A stretch of DNA of 64,000 nucleotides, taken from the NCBI RefSeq assembly GCF_900091415.1, contig NZ_FMHU01000001.1, forward strand, positions 1,054,001 through 1,118,000, in the 5' to 3' direction. The DNA comes from Micromonospora inyonensis (lineage in GTDB: Bacteria; Actinomycetota; Actinomycetes; Mycobacteriales; Micromonosporaceae). Shown here piece by piece: positions 47,095 through 55,757 of the stretch. How positions within the stretch are numbered: position 1 is the first letter of the stretch; each line of letters opens with the position of its first letter. A model generated the notes under the pieces. It worked only from the letters and a program-made list of their open reading frames with translations. It searched no databases and had not been told where the DNA came from. The position numbers were made by a program, and so were the translations under genes.

Positions 47095-49617
47095 CTACCG
47101 GGCGTCGACCTCGTCGATCTTCTCCGCGCCGAACACCTCACGGAGCAGCTGCACCGCCTGCTCCTCACTGGACTGCCGGGCGGTCTTCTCGTCGATCACG
47201 TCGTCGAGCGGTTCGTCCCCCGGATCGAAGCCCTCGAAGCTCGGGGCGGCCGGCTGCCCGACGGCGCTCCCCGACGCCCCCCGGCCGACGGTTCCGTTCG
47301 CCCGGCCCGCCGTCGCGCTCCCCCGGCCGCCGCGCAGCGGGCCGTCGAAGTCCGGATCGTAGGGCGGCTCCCCGGCGAACTCGCTGTCCGCGGTCTTCCG
47401 CGCCGGTGCCTCGGTGCGCGTACCCCGTCCGGCTGCGGCGGCCCGCGCGGCGGCGAGCGCACTGCTCACCGGAGCGCCGCCAGCCGACGGTGCGGCGGGC
47501 GTCGGCGCGGGCGCGGCGGACCGGGCCGCCGGCGCGGTGCCGTCGGTCGTCCGGGACGGTGCCGGCGGCGTGCCGGTTCCACCCGGGGTGGCCGGTTCGG
47601 GCCGCCCGGCCGGGGCGTCCGGCGACGTGGCGGTCCCACCGGGACGCGCGGGCTCCGGCCAGTCCCCGGCCCCACCGGGCGCGGCACCACCCGGGCGGGC
47701 CGGCTCCGGCCAGTCCTCCTCGGCCCGGTCGTCGCCACCAGGTCCCGCAGCAGCCGCCGACCCACCGCCGGCCCCCGCGGGGTGGGCGGGTGACGCCGCG
47801 TCGGACCGCTCCGGAGCAGCCGGTCGGGCCGCCGGTGGCGGCGCGGCGGGCCGGGCGGGGGGCGGCGGTGCGGCAGCCGGCCGGGACGGCGCGGCGGGTG
47901 CCCGGGAACCGCCCCGCTCACCGGCCACCTCGCACCGGATCTGCCAGCGTCCGCCCAGTTCCTCGTAGAGCGCGTCGGCGATCACCTGGGCGTGGTCGGT
48001 CAACATCCTGGCCAGGACCGCCGACTTCACGGTCAGCACCAGGGTGTCACCGTCCAGGTCACGGACGACCGCGTCGCGCATCAGCGCGGCGATCTTCTTG
48101 TGGCTCCGGTTGACCTTGCCGACGACGTCGCCCCAGACCCGGCGGACCGAGACCGCGTCGACCGTCCCGGAGGGCGGGGCGTCGGGGCGAGGCGGGGCGG
48201 GGGTGGCCGGATCCGGCATCACCGCCTCCGGTGGCACCGTCCGGTGCGGCGCGGCCGGCTCAGGGGCGGCGGTGGTCGGCACCCGGTCGACGCCAGCCGC
48301 CGGAACGCGTTCCGCAGCAGTGCCCCGCGACGGCGCAGGTGCGCCCCGGTCGGTCACCGGAGCCACCGGGGCGGGTGCGGCTTCCGGGCGGGCCGGCGCG
48401 GTGGGCCCGGGGTGGGCCGGCGCGACGTCGACGGCCGGACCGGAGGCGGGGACACCCAGGGTGAGCCGGCGTTCCATCCGCTCCAGGCGTTGCAGCAGGC
48501 CACCGGCGGAGTCGTCGACACCGGGCAGGAGCATCCGGGCGCAGATCAGCTCCAGCAGCAGCCGGGGGGCGGTGGCGCCGCGCATCTCGACCAGACCGTT
48601 GTGCACGATGTCGGCACATCGGGACAGCGTCGCCGGGCCGAGCCGTTGGGCCTGGGCGGTCATCCGCTCGATCTGGTCGGCCGGGCCGTCGATCAGGCCC
48701 TTGTCGGCGGCGTCCGGCACCTGCTGGAGCACGATCAGGTCGCGGAGGCGTTCGAGCAGGTCCGAGGCGAACCGACGGGGGTCGTGCCCGGCCTCGGCCA
48801 CCCGGTCGACGGTGGCGTACGCCGCCGCGCCGTCCCCGGCCGCCAGGGCGTCGCACATCTCGTCGATCAGCGCGGCGTCGGTGACGCCGAGCAGGGCGGC
48901 GGCCCGGGCGTAGCTGACCCCCTCCGGTCCCGCCCCGGCGATGAGCTGGTCGAGCACGGAGAGGCTGTCCCGGGCGCTGCCACCGCCGGCCCGCACCACC
49001 AGCGGGAAGACCGCCGGGTCGACCGTGACCCCCTCCGACTCGCACAACTGCTCCAGGTACGGCCGGAGCGTCTTCGGCGGGATCAGCCGGAACGGGTAGT
49101 GGTGGGTCCGCGACTTGATCGTGCCGAGGACCTTCTCCGGCTCGGTGGTCGCGAAGATGAACTTGACGTACTCCGGGGGCTCCTCGACCAGCTTGAGCAG
49201 GGCGTTGAAGCCGGCCGACGAGACCATGTGCGCCTCGTCGATTACGTAGATCTTGAAGCGGCTGTTGGCCGGGGCGAAGAACGCCTTCTCGCGCAGTTCG
49301 CGGGCGTCGTCCACGCCGCCGTGGCTGGCCGCGTCGATCTCGATGACGTCGATCGAGCCGGCGCCGTCGCTGGTCAGCGACCGGCAGGAGCCGCACTGAC
49401 CGCACGGCTCCGGGGTGGGGCCCTGCTCGCAGTTGAGCGAGCGGGCCAGGATCCGCGCGCTGGAGGTCTTGCCGCAGCCCCGGGGGCCGGAGAAGAGGTA
49501 CGCGTGGTTGAGTCGACCGCTGCGCAGCGCCTGCGACAGCGGCTCGGTCACGTGCTCCTGCCCGATGACCTCCGCGAACGTGCGCGGCCGGTACTTGCGG
49601 TAGAGCGCCAGTGCCAC
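47095..49617 (-). CDS. dnaX: DNA polymerase III subunit gamma/tau
   Basis: 840 residues, GTG start with GAGGAGG upstream. AAA+ domain: Walker A GPRGCGKT (44-51), zinc module cysteines at 63, 72, 75 and 78, Walker B/DEAH at 127-130, sensor SARDSLSVLDQL. After the clamp-loader domains comes a 250-residue Pro/Ala/Gly-rich linker with WPEPARPGG repeats and a short acidic C-terminus. No slippery heptamer for a gamma product was looked for in detail. Confidence 0.95.
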   Translation of the reverse strand: MALALYRKYRPRTFAEVIGQEHVTEPLSQALRSGRLNHAYLFSGPRGCGKTSSARILARSLNCEQGPTPEPCGQCGSCRSLTSDGAGSIDVIEIDAASHGGVDDARELREKAFFAPANSRFKIYVIDEAHMVSSAGFNALLKLVEEPPEYVKFIFATTEPEKVLGTIKSRTHHYPFRLIPPKTLRPYLEQLCESEGVTVDPAVFPLVVRAGGGSARDSLSVLDQLIAGAGPEGVSYARAAALLGVTDAALIDEMCDALAAGDGAAAYATVDRVAEAGHDPRRFASDLLERLRDLIVLQQVPDAADKGLIDGPADQIERMTAQAQRLGPATLSRCADIVHNGLVEMRGATAPRLLLELICARMLLPGVDDSAGGLLQRLERMERRLTLGVPASGPAVDVAPAHPGPTAPARPEAAPAPVAPVTDRGAPAPSRGTAAERVPAAGVDRVPTTAAPEPAAPHRTVPPEAVMPDPATPAPPRPDAPPSGTVDAVSVRRVWGDVVGKVNRSHKKIAALMRDAVVRDLDGDTLVLTVKSAVLARMLTDHAQVIADALYEELGGRWQIRCEVAGERGGSRAPAAPSRPAAAPPPPARPAAPPPAARPAAPERSDAASPAHPAGAGGGSAAAAGPGGDDRAEEDWPEPARPGGAAPGGAGDWPEPARPGGTATSPDAPAGRPEPATPGGTGTPPAPSRTTDGTAPAARSAAPAPTPAAPSAGGAPVSSALAAARAAAAGRGTRTEAPARKTADSEFAGEPPYDPDFDGPLRGGRGSATAGRANGTVGRGASGSAVGQPAAPSFEGFDPGDEPLDDVIDEKTARQSSEEQAVQLLREVFGAEKIDEVDAR

Positions 49618-49732
49618 CCGTCCCGCCTCCTCTCGACCGAGCCATTCTGCGCCGGCCTGCCACGGGTGACCACCCACCCCGCCGGCCGGACGCCGATCGG
49701 AGGGAGACGCTATCGGGCACCGGAGACAGAAA

Positions 49733-49820
49733 GGCCCCCCGTGCACCCGTCAGAGCCCGCTTATCCTTGCTGCCTTCCGGCCCTGGGGAGGTTCACGAGA
49801 TGCACGCCGCACGGGGGGTG
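49733..49820 (-). ncRNA. ffs: signal recognition particle RNA (4.5S type)
   Basis: The reverse strand contains the invariant apical domain GGGCCGGAAGGCAGCAAGG and the flanking GAACCTCCCC; the ends pair (CCCCCCGTGC with GCACGGGGGG). About 88 bases, the usual small bacterial SRP RNA, upstream of dnaX as in other actinobacteria. The exact ends are estimated from the outer stem. Confidence 0.92.
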
Positions 49821-49901
49821 CACCAAGCGTACCCGACCCCCGGACGATCTTCAGGGGGTGGTGGGGTGAACGAGCCGGACGGGACCTGTATCCTGTTCGA
49901 C

Positions 49902-49986
49902 GGAGGATTCGCCTAGAGGCCTAGGGCGCACGCTTGGAAAGCGTGTTGGGTTCACACCCTCACGAGTTCGAATCTCGTATCCTCCG
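49902..49986 (+). tRNA. tRNA-Ser (anticodon GGA)
   Basis: 85 bases, class II. Acceptor GGAGGAT/ATCCTCC, anticodon arm CACGC-TTGGAAA-GCGTG giving GGA, long variable arm, T-arm GAGTTCGAATCTC. No encoded CCA. Probable insertion site of element 2. Confidence 0.95.
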
Positions 49987-50012
49987 CTGGAGATTGGTAA
50001 GCGTTGAAGCAG

Positions 50013-50042
50013 GTCAGGCCCGGTCTTTGGACCGGGCCTGAC
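50013..50042. terminator. terminator hairpin after tRNA-Ser
   Basis: Perfect 13-bp stem GTCAGGCCCGGTC/GACCGGGCCTGAC with loop TTTG. Confidence 0.85.
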
Positions 50043-50068
50043 GATCTTTAGGGGACAGGTAGGGGAAG

Positions 50069-50509
50069 TCAGCCGCGCTGGTGCCCCGGGCGCGAGCGTC
50101 GAGGGATCCGGGACACCTCGGCCAACCGCTTGCGGACGCCGGCGACGTAGCCGCGCGCCTCGGCCTCACGGACCGCCCGCTCCTGCTCCACCAGCGCCCG
50201 ACTAGTGGCTTCGGCCCTTCCGCGCTGGTATGCCTGCCTCACCTCCAGGGCGTGGCGCTCCTCGTCTGCCTCAATGTCCGCCGCCATCATGTCGATCACA
50301 CCGAGATGATGCCGCACTTCGTCCAGCACCGCCCGAAGGCGGCGATCATACGAATCGACGACAGCCACGAGCAGCATGCCGACTGGCAGGAGGGCGGCAG
50401 CCACCATCGCGGCCAGGAGGCTTGCCTCGATGGCCGTGACGCCGGCAGTCAGACAGCCGGCTCCAATGCAGCCGATGCCTGTGGTACGCGGGGAGGGATG
50501 GATACGCAT
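50069..50509 (-). CDS. membrane protein with charged helical tail
   Basis: 146 residues, ATG 50509 with AGGAG upstream. A long hydrophobic segment (about 12-52, ASLLAAMVAAALLPVGMLLVAVV) is followed by a highly charged helix (ADIEADEERHALEVRQAYQRGR) likely to be a coiled coil, ending in a basic tail. Function unknown. Divergent from the XRE gene at 50941; the gap holds two inverted repeats. Confidence 0.65.
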   Translation of the reverse strand: MRIHPSPRTTGIGCIGAGCLTAGVTAIEASLLAAMVAAALLPVGMLLVAVVDSYDRRLRAVLDEVRHHLGVIDMMAADIEADEERHALEVRQAYQRGRAEATSRALVEQERAVREAEARGYVAGVRKRLAEVSRIPRRSRPGHQRG

Positions 50510-50878
50510 GGGCGCACTCCTGGGTGGATGAGTCCTTACAGTGATCAACTCACAGCGGTGAGTCATTGAAACACCCGTACCGATCCGCCACGTCCCCACT
50601 GGCGGGGGCCATCACCTCGACCAGCGCGCAACTAGTTGACGATGCACGATCTTCACGCTATGGAACACACAGAGCGTGAAAACCCGCTGCGGGACCGAAG
50701 CCGCAACGATCGGGAGTGACGCACGCTCGGTGATCAATCTGATACATCACTGGCAATCCCTTCGCAGCGCGCTCCGCTGACTGATTTCACGCATCGCGCA
50801 AGAGATCCCGGCCCACCAGGTCGAAACGGTCACCAAGACGTTGCACTCAAGCGGATTTTCCGACGTACCGTCCGAAGT
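50510..50878. promoter_or_regulatory. divergent control region of element 2
   Basis: No gene. Two inverted repeats that could be operators: ACTCAC-AGCG-GTGAGT at 50548-50563, just upstream of the membrane protein, and TTCACGCT...AGCGTGAA at 50652-50680 with a 13-base spacer. A regulator of the adjacent XRE type is a natural candidate to bind them. Confidence 0.5.
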
Positions 50879-50927
50879 GGCGGCCCGCCGGGGTAGAGGC
50901 CGGCGGGCCGCCGCCCAGCCCTCTACC
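50879..50927 (+). promoter_or_regulatory. leader hairpin with possible pseudoknot before XRE gene
   Basis: A 13-bp stem (50879-50891 with 50900-50912) leaves an 8-base loop GGTAGAGG. All eight loop bases can pair with CCTCTACC at 50920-50927, two bases before the GGGAGG ribosome site. Either a pseudoknot or two exclusive hairpins could form next to the start of translation. Confidence 0.55.
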
Positions 50928-50940
50928 TGGGAGGAACCCC

Positions 50941-52116
50941 ATGGACAGTCTCGGCCGCCAGATCGCCAAGATCCGGGGTAGACGCGGCATGTCGCAACGC
51001 GAGCTGGCCGCCGCCGCCGGCGTCAGCGTCGACCTGGTCTCGAAGCTAGAGCAGGGCCAGAGGAAAAGCGCCCGCTTGGAGTCCGTGGCCGCGCTTGCTC
51101 ACGCGCTCGACGTCACGCCCGCCGAGCTGCTCGGCAAGCCGCGCGGCCTGGCCGCCGGCGCGGAGGACGGGGAGATCGGCGCGATCCGCCGGGCGGTGCT
51201 CGGTCTACGCCCGGACCACCAGGACCCGCCCACCCGGGCAGCCCAGACCGCCGCCATCGACGACCTCTGGTCGGCGTACTGGTCAGGGCGGTACGCGCAC
51301 CTCGCCCGACAGCTGCCAGACCGTGTCGACCAGGCCCGCGCGCTCACCCGTGACGGCCGGCCCGCCGACCACGCGCTGCTCGCCAGCGCCCTCCAGCTCA
51401 CTGGGAGCCTGCTCGCCCACCTCGCGCATGAAGACCTGGCCCATCTGGCGCTGACTGAGGCCGGACGCGCGGCCGAGGCCAGCGGGGACCACCTGCTCCA
51501 CGCCGCACAACAGGCCACCCGGTCCTGGGTGCTGTCCCGACAGGGCCTCTGGTCCGAGGCGGAACACGTGGCGATTACGGCTGCGGCCTCCGTGGAGCCG
51601 ACGCTGTCCCGGTCATCCGTCGACCAGGTTGCACTGTGGGGCGAGCTGCTCCGGTACGGCACCACAGCGGTGGCCCGATCCGGGCGGCAGGCTGAGGCGA
51701 CCGAGCTACTCGGCCTCGTCGGCGCAGCGGCGTCCCGGATGGGCCACGACCAGGCCACGCGGTACGTCGGCCGGGCGTTCGGGCCGACGGTGGCTCGGAT
51801 GAAGGCGGTGGACGTGGCGGTCTCGGGCGGCCAGCCGCGCCGCGCTATTCGGCTAGCCGACCAGGTGGAGCACCCGGAGGCGGCTCCGACCGCGATGCAC
51901 GCCCGGTACCTGCTCAACGTGGCGTGGGCGCAGACGATGGACTGGCGATCCCAGGACGCGGTGGACACTCTCCGGCGGGTCGAAGCACTCACGCCGGAGC
52001 TGCTGCTCCATCAGACACTCGCTCACACGATCGTGGCCGAGCTGCTCCCGCGCCGGCACCGGCAGCGGCTCCCCGGGCTGGCGGCCCTCGCCGACCGCAT
52101 GGGCGTGCCTAGGTAG
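50941..52116 (+). CDS. XRE-family regulator
   Basis: 391 residues, ATG after GGGAGGA. XRE helix-turn-helix at about 5-65 (MSQRELAAAAGVSVDLVSK, then LEQGQRKSARLESVAALAHAL) and a helical repeat C-terminal domain of about 300 residues. Different subfamily from the cassette regulators. It sits directly upstream of cassette copy B, as the XRE gene at 17388 sits beside copy A. Confidence 0.85.
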   Translation: MDSLGRQIAKIRGRRGMSQRELAAAAGVSVDLVSKLEQGQRKSARLESVAALAHALDVTPAELLGKPRGLAAGAEDGEIGAIRRAVLGLRPDHQDPPTRAAQTAAIDDLWSAYWSGRYAHLARQLPDRVDQARALTRDGRPADHALLASALQLTGSLLAHLAHEDLAHLALTEAGRAAEASGDHLLHAAQQATRSWVLSRQGLWSEAEHVAITAAASVEPTLSRSSVDQVALWGELLRYGTTAVARSGRQAEATELLGLVGAAASRMGHDQATRYVGRAFGPTVARMKAVDVAVSGGQPRRAIRLADQVEHPEAAPTAMHARYLLNVAWAQTMDWRSQDAVDTLRRVEALTPELLLHQTLAHTIVAELLPRRHRQRLPGLAALADRMGVPR

Positions 52117-52160
52117 GACGTCCGGTACCTGCCTGACTGGCCGGTTGCTGTCCAACTAGG

Positions 52161-52215
52161 ACGCCCTGTCCCACTCCACTACACCTGACCGCCGATAGCG
52201 TCCGTGACAGGGCGT
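52161..52215. repeat. 10-bp inverted repeat upstream of cassette B
   Basis: ACGCCCTGTC at 52161-52170 and GACAGGGCGT at 52206-52215, 35 bases apart, downstream of the XRE stop. It may terminate that gene or act as a paired operator. Confidence 0.45.
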
Positions 52216-52271
52216 GATCAGGCGATCTCCGTCAGCTTCGGTGGTAATGGCCGCGGTCGCGCCCGCCAGCC

Positions 52272-52318
52272 GGGCGCGGCGGTGGTCGGTCCTTCCAAGA
52301 GCACCCGCCGCCGCGCCC
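52272..52318 (+). promoter_or_regulatory. cassette leader stem-loop, copy B
   Basis: 11-bp perfect stem GGGCGCGGCGG/CCGCCGCGCCC with a 25-base loop holding TCGGTCCTTCCAAGAGCA, identical in the 18-base core to copy A. Directly after it, CCCCT-CACAG-AGGGG (52317-52331) could hide the ribosome site of the 55-aa gene. Confidence 0.65.
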
Positions 52319-52336
52319 CCTCACAGAGGGGCGCAG

Positions 52337-52504
52337 GTGGACGGCGCACAGCAGAACCCGGCACCGAACCGGGGCGAGCAGATCGACCAGGCGGAACGTG
52401 AGGCGGCGAAGCAACGGATCCTCGCACTCGCCGAAGATGACCGGGTGCCCGTTGACGACGTGACCCGGGCCGTACCCGACCGGCGGTGGCGCCGTGGACG
52501 TTGA
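52337..52504 (+). CDS. 55-aa cassette protein (copy B)
   Basis: GTG start with GAGGGG five bases upstream; overlaps the XRE-TPR gene by 11 bases. Homologue of the protein at 18662: shared GEQI-QAEREAA and the identical tail TRAVPDRRWRRG. Charged, helical, no export signal. An alternative longer reading would run through the leader stem-loop and is not supported. Confidence 0.75.
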   Translation: MDGAQQNPAPNRGEQIDQAEREAAKQRILALAEDDRVPVDDVTRAVPDRRWRRGR

Positions 52505-53687
52505 CGAACTGCCCATCGGCCGGCGCGTCGCCCAGTGGCGCATGCGGCGCAAGATGTCCCAGCAGGTGTTCGCCGACAGGCTCGGCAAGTCGAAGAGCTG
52601 GGTCGATAAGGTGGAGCGGGGTGTCCGCTCGCTCGACAAGGTCTCCACCATCCAGGACATCGCCGCCGTCCTGCGCATCGACACCGCGGTGCTGCTCGGC
52701 CGGGACGCCCAGCCGGACAGCGCCACTGAGCGGGTCGACGCCGTCGACCGGATCCGGGCCGCGCTGTCGACGTACGAGGTCGCGCTGGCCCGACCGGGCG
52801 CGCCGCTCGCCGTGGTGCCCGCCGGCGAGCTGGCCGGCCGGGTCGAGCACGCCTGGATCACCTACCAGCGTGCCCGGTATCCCCAGCTGATCGCGCTGCT
52901 TCCGGACCTGCTGGGCACCGCGCAGCGCACCCACGCCCACGGTCCGGTGTCGGGCCGGGCGCCGCTGGTGGAGGCGTACCGGATCACCGCCTCCCTGCTG
53001 GTAAAGCTCGGCGAGGCGGACCTTGCGTGGCTCGCCGCCGACCGGGCCATGGCGGTGGCCACAGGCGACCCGGTGCTGGTGGCCACCGCGGCCGTGCAGC
53101 TCGGCCACGCCCTGCGCGCGGCCGGCCGGGGGCGGGCGGCGATGTCGGCGGTGCTGGCCGCCGCGTACCGGATCGCCCCGCCCGTGATCGAGTACGGCAC
53201 TCCACCCGAGCTGTCCCTCTGCGGCACGCTGCTGGTACAGGCCGCCCTGGCCGCCGCCCGCGACGGGGACGACTGCACCACCGTCGAGCTGATCGACGAG
53301 GCCGCCGACATGGCCGCCCGGGTGGGCGACGGCCACGACCACCACCGGACCGCGTTCGGGCCGACGGCTGTCGACCTGGCCCGGGTCACGGCGGCGATCG
53401 AGCTGGGCGAACGTGACGCGGTCGCCTGGCACGAGAAGGCGACCACGCAGTACGGCTGGCAGTGCCTGCCAGTCGAGCACCGGGCCGGGCATCTCGTCGA
53501 CGCCGCCCGCGCCTACCTCCAAGCCGACGATCCGGCCGCCGCTGGTCGCGCCCTGGTCGACGCCGGCCGGCTCGCCCCGGCCGAGATGGACCGGCCGGCC
53601 GCGCGGGACGTGCTGGCCAGGGTGGTGCGCTGCCCCGACGTCCCGCCGACCGTGACCCGGCTGGCCACCACTCTGGGAGTCGCGTGA
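52494..53687 (+). CDS. XRE-TPR regulator of the duplicated cassette (copy B)
   Basis: 397 residues, GTG start. Nearly the same domain structure and sequence as copy A: MSQQVFADRLGKSKSWVDK in the helix-turn-helix and long shared blocks in the helical domain (YRIAPPVIEYGTPPELSL, ADMAARVGDGHDHHRT). Divergence is concentrated around residues 70-110 and in the C-terminal 60 residues. The TGA stop overlaps the next ATG (TGATG). Confidence 0.85.
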   Translation: MDVDELPIGRRVAQWRMRRKMSQQVFADRLGKSKSWVDKVERGVRSLDKVSTIQDIAAVLRIDTAVLLGRDAQPDSATERVDAVDRIRAALSTYEVALARPGAPLAVVPAGELAGRVEHAWITYQRARYPQLIALLPDLLGTAQRTHAHGPVSGRAPLVEAYRITASLLVKLGEADLAWLAADRAMAVATGDPVLVATAAVQLGHALRAAGRGRAAMSAVLAAAYRIAPPVIEYGTPPELSLCGTLLVQAALAAARDGDDCTTVELIDEAADMAARVGDGHDHHRTAFGPTAVDLARVTAAIELGERDAVAWHEKATTQYGWQCLPVEHRAGHLVDAARAYLQADDPAAAGRALVDAGRLAPAEMDRPAARDVLARVVRCPDVPPTVTRLATTLGVA

Positions 53688-53851
53688 TGACCGCACCGTT
53701 CCTGTCCCTGGCGCAGATCCGCAACCGGTTGCTGCTGTCCGTGCGGTACCACCAGCCCGGCCGGGACGGCCGGTGCCGAGTGTGCCGGGTGCCCGACTGC
53801 AAGGTGCGCCGCCACCTGGCTCGGGTTGACTCGTCGAGGGCGCCGCGATGA
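53687..53851 (+). CDS. small CxxC protein of the cassette (copy B)
   Basis: 54 residues starting at the ATG inside TGATG. MTAPFLSLAQIRNRLLL is shared with copy A, as is C-x2-C-x4-C (RCRVCRVPDC). Likely a zinc-binding mini-protein acting with the upstream regulator. Confidence 0.75.
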   Translation: MTAPFLSLAQIRNRLLLSVRYHQPGRDGRCRVCRVPDCKVRRHLARVDSSRAPR

Positions 53852-53965
53852 CGCCGGCCATCCGCGACCACCGGTGCCGCGGCCCCCCGAGTCCGGTACC
53901 GCTCACCCGCGATCACCACCCGGCACAGCGCAGCAAGCCCGGTTCACACCGTCACGGAGGACAAC

Positions 53966-54736
53966 TTGAGCGCCATCAGATCCATCGGAGCGGCACTGGC
54001 CGCCCTGACCATCGCCATCCTGCACGCCCCTACACCCGCCAGTGCCGGCCTGGCCCCGGCAACCGAACCGCAGCCCGAGGCTTGTGTCAGTCTCGCGTTG
54101 AGCCGAGGCGCGGACATCTGGACCTGCACCAGCGAGATGCTGGTGGAGGTCGACGTGAATGACCAGGGCGAGCCGCAACCGCCCGTCTACACGCCGATCG
54201 AACAGCCGATCGTCTCGTCGGAGCCGGCCGCCACGGCGGGCGAGGGCGTGACCGACGACTGGGACACCTGGTGCGAGACGGGGAGCATCTGCCGTCGCTG
54301 GATCAACTCGGGTGCGTCCGAGACGAAGGGCAACGCGGCGTACGGGAACCAGTCCGGCGTGATCGGCACCTACGACCTGGTGATTCGCACCAACATGAAC
54401 GGCCGGTACGCCAACCACGGGCTCGCGTTGATCTGGGATTCGGGGCCGAGCCTCGACTTCAACGACGTGTACGTGCGGTGCCGGGAGGACCGGAACAACT
54501 TGCCGGACAACAACTGCGGTGACCACTACGCCGGGGGGCCACTCATCAGCGCCGGCACCTGGCGCTGGAACTCCGGCACGGTGCTTGGCAACAAGCTGAA
54601 CAACGCGAACCCCTACTTCGCTGAGGTCACCGCGAACTTCATCCCCACCGGGTACCCGTTCTACATCGCCGCGCCGCTGCGGACGATGAAATGGACGTGC
54701 CCGAGCAACCTCGCCAATCCCTGTTACTTCCCCTAA
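53966..54736 (+). CDS. secreted hypothetical protein
   Basis: 256 residues, TTG start with GGAGGA at the proper distance. Signal peptide at 1-27 (IRSIGAALAALTIAILHAPTPASA). The mature protein has at least eight cysteines and aromatic-rich beta segments (GNQSGVIGTYDLVIRTN, AGGPLISAGTWRWNSGTV). No enzyme motif recognised. As cargo of a prophage-like element it could change the surface or act on neighbours. Confidence 0.7.
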   Translation: MSAIRSIGAALAALTIAILHAPTPASAGLAPATEPQPEACVSLALSRGADIWTCTSEMLVEVDVNDQGEPQPPVYTPIEQPIVSSEPAATAGEGVTDDWDTWCETGSICRRWINSGASETKGNAAYGNQSGVIGTYDLVIRTNMNGRYANHGLALIWDSGPSLDFNDVYVRCREDRNNLPDNNCGDHYAGGPLISAGTWRWNSGTVLGNKLNNANPYFAEVTANFIPTGYPFYIAAPLRTMKWTCPSNLANPCYFP

Positions 54737-54810
54737 TCGGCGGGCTGGGCTGGGATGATGGGTCGGGGTCGGCGCGGTCGACGCCGGCCCATCGTCTCGT
54801 GGGAGGCAGC

Positions 54811-55278
54811 GTGAACAGCCAGCCGGGTACCCCGATGAGCGGGTGGGACGAGGTCCCCACCTGGCCGGACCCGCCCGCCGGTGGCAGCTACCACGAGCTG
54901 ACCGACAACGGGCTGGGGGCCCTCATCGGGTGGTTGAGTGGCGCAGGACGGCTCGTGCGGTCCCCGGACCGTCTCCCCCACATGACCATCGAGGAGTGCA
55001 CCGGCCCGGCCGGGGACACTCGGACGGTCCGGCCTCGGTCCCCTGAGGACCAGCAGGTTATCGACGACGGGGTCAACGACTACCTGCGTGACGCCGGTAT
55101 CCCGGATCGGCCGACCGGGTACCGGTGGTTCCTGCGGCTGCCGGACGGCTACAGCGGCGAGCAGGTCGAGTCCGCAGTCATCAGGGCGGTGGGGCAACTG
55201 CCGGCCGACCATGTGCGGCCGGCGCAGTTCGCTCCGCGGATTCGCGAGGTCCTTGAGGACGTCTACGCCGGCAGGTAG
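54811..55278 (+). CDS. hypothetical protein
   Basis: 155 residues, GTG with GGGAGG upstream. Acidic, soluble; a mixed alpha/beta domain at 60-150 (RSPEDQQVIDDGVNDYLRD, RWFLRLPDGYSGEQVESAV). No family recognised. Confidence 0.6.
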   Translation: MNSQPGTPMSGWDEVPTWPDPPAGGSYHELTDNGLGALIGWLSGAGRLVRSPDRLPHMTIEECTGPAGDTRTVRPRSPEDQQVIDDGVNDYLRDAGIPDRPTGYRWFLRLPDGYSGEQVESAVIRAVGQLPADHVRPAQFAPRIREVLEDVYAGR

Positions 55279-55512
55279 CACAGCGCGGCGGACGGTGGGG
55301 CCTTGTCCACAGGTCGGAAGTTATCCACAACCGGACCCGGCCGGGTTGCCTCGAGGAAGCGGGGCCGGCACGCTGGCCAGGTCGGCGCGGTCACCCTCCA
55401 GCCGCCGGCCACACCTGCGGGGCGGTGGGGCGGCTCGGTCGGCAGGCACCGGCAGTCCGGGCCCGGACACCGCACCGCCCCCGCCAGCTCGGCGGGGGCG
55501 GTGGCCGTTGAT

Positions 55513-55653
55513 CTACTCGGCGGCGGGGCTGGCGTGCCAGGCGTTAGCGGCTGCGGTGTTGGCCTCCCGGTGGGCCTGCATGTGGGCGTCCCGGTAGCGG
55601 AGGCCGCGCACCAACAGTTCGACGATCCGGTTGCTGATCTCGTCCCTGCTCAT
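55513..55653 (-). CDS. 46-aa protein divergent from RHH gene
   Basis: MSRDEISNRIVELLVRGLRY then a histidine- and alanine-rich second half. ATG 55653 has GAGGGG six bases upstream. Helical and amphipathic. It faces the ribbon-helix-helix gene across an operator-like region, a layout seen for paired regulators or toxin-antitoxin relatives, but neither role can be shown. Confidence 0.55.
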   Translation of the reverse strand: MSRDEISNRIVELLVRGLRYRDAHMQAHREANTAAANAWHASPAAE

Positions 55654-55682
55654 CTCGTTTCCCCTCACCCTTGCCGCTTTGT

Positions 55683-55748
55683 GTACCACAATAATAGGGC
55701 GGTCGAGTGTGTCGACGCAAGCCTTGTGGTGAACGTTTTTTGTGGTAC
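55683..55748. promoter_or_regulatory. operator-like repeats between small divergent genes
   Basis: GTACCACAA at 55683-55691 is the inverted complement of TTGTGGTAC at 55740-55748, and a third half-site TTGTGGT lies at 55724-55730. They flank the RHH gene start and its likely promoter, suggesting autoregulation. Confidence 0.55.
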
Positions 55749-55757
55749 AGTTTCGGC

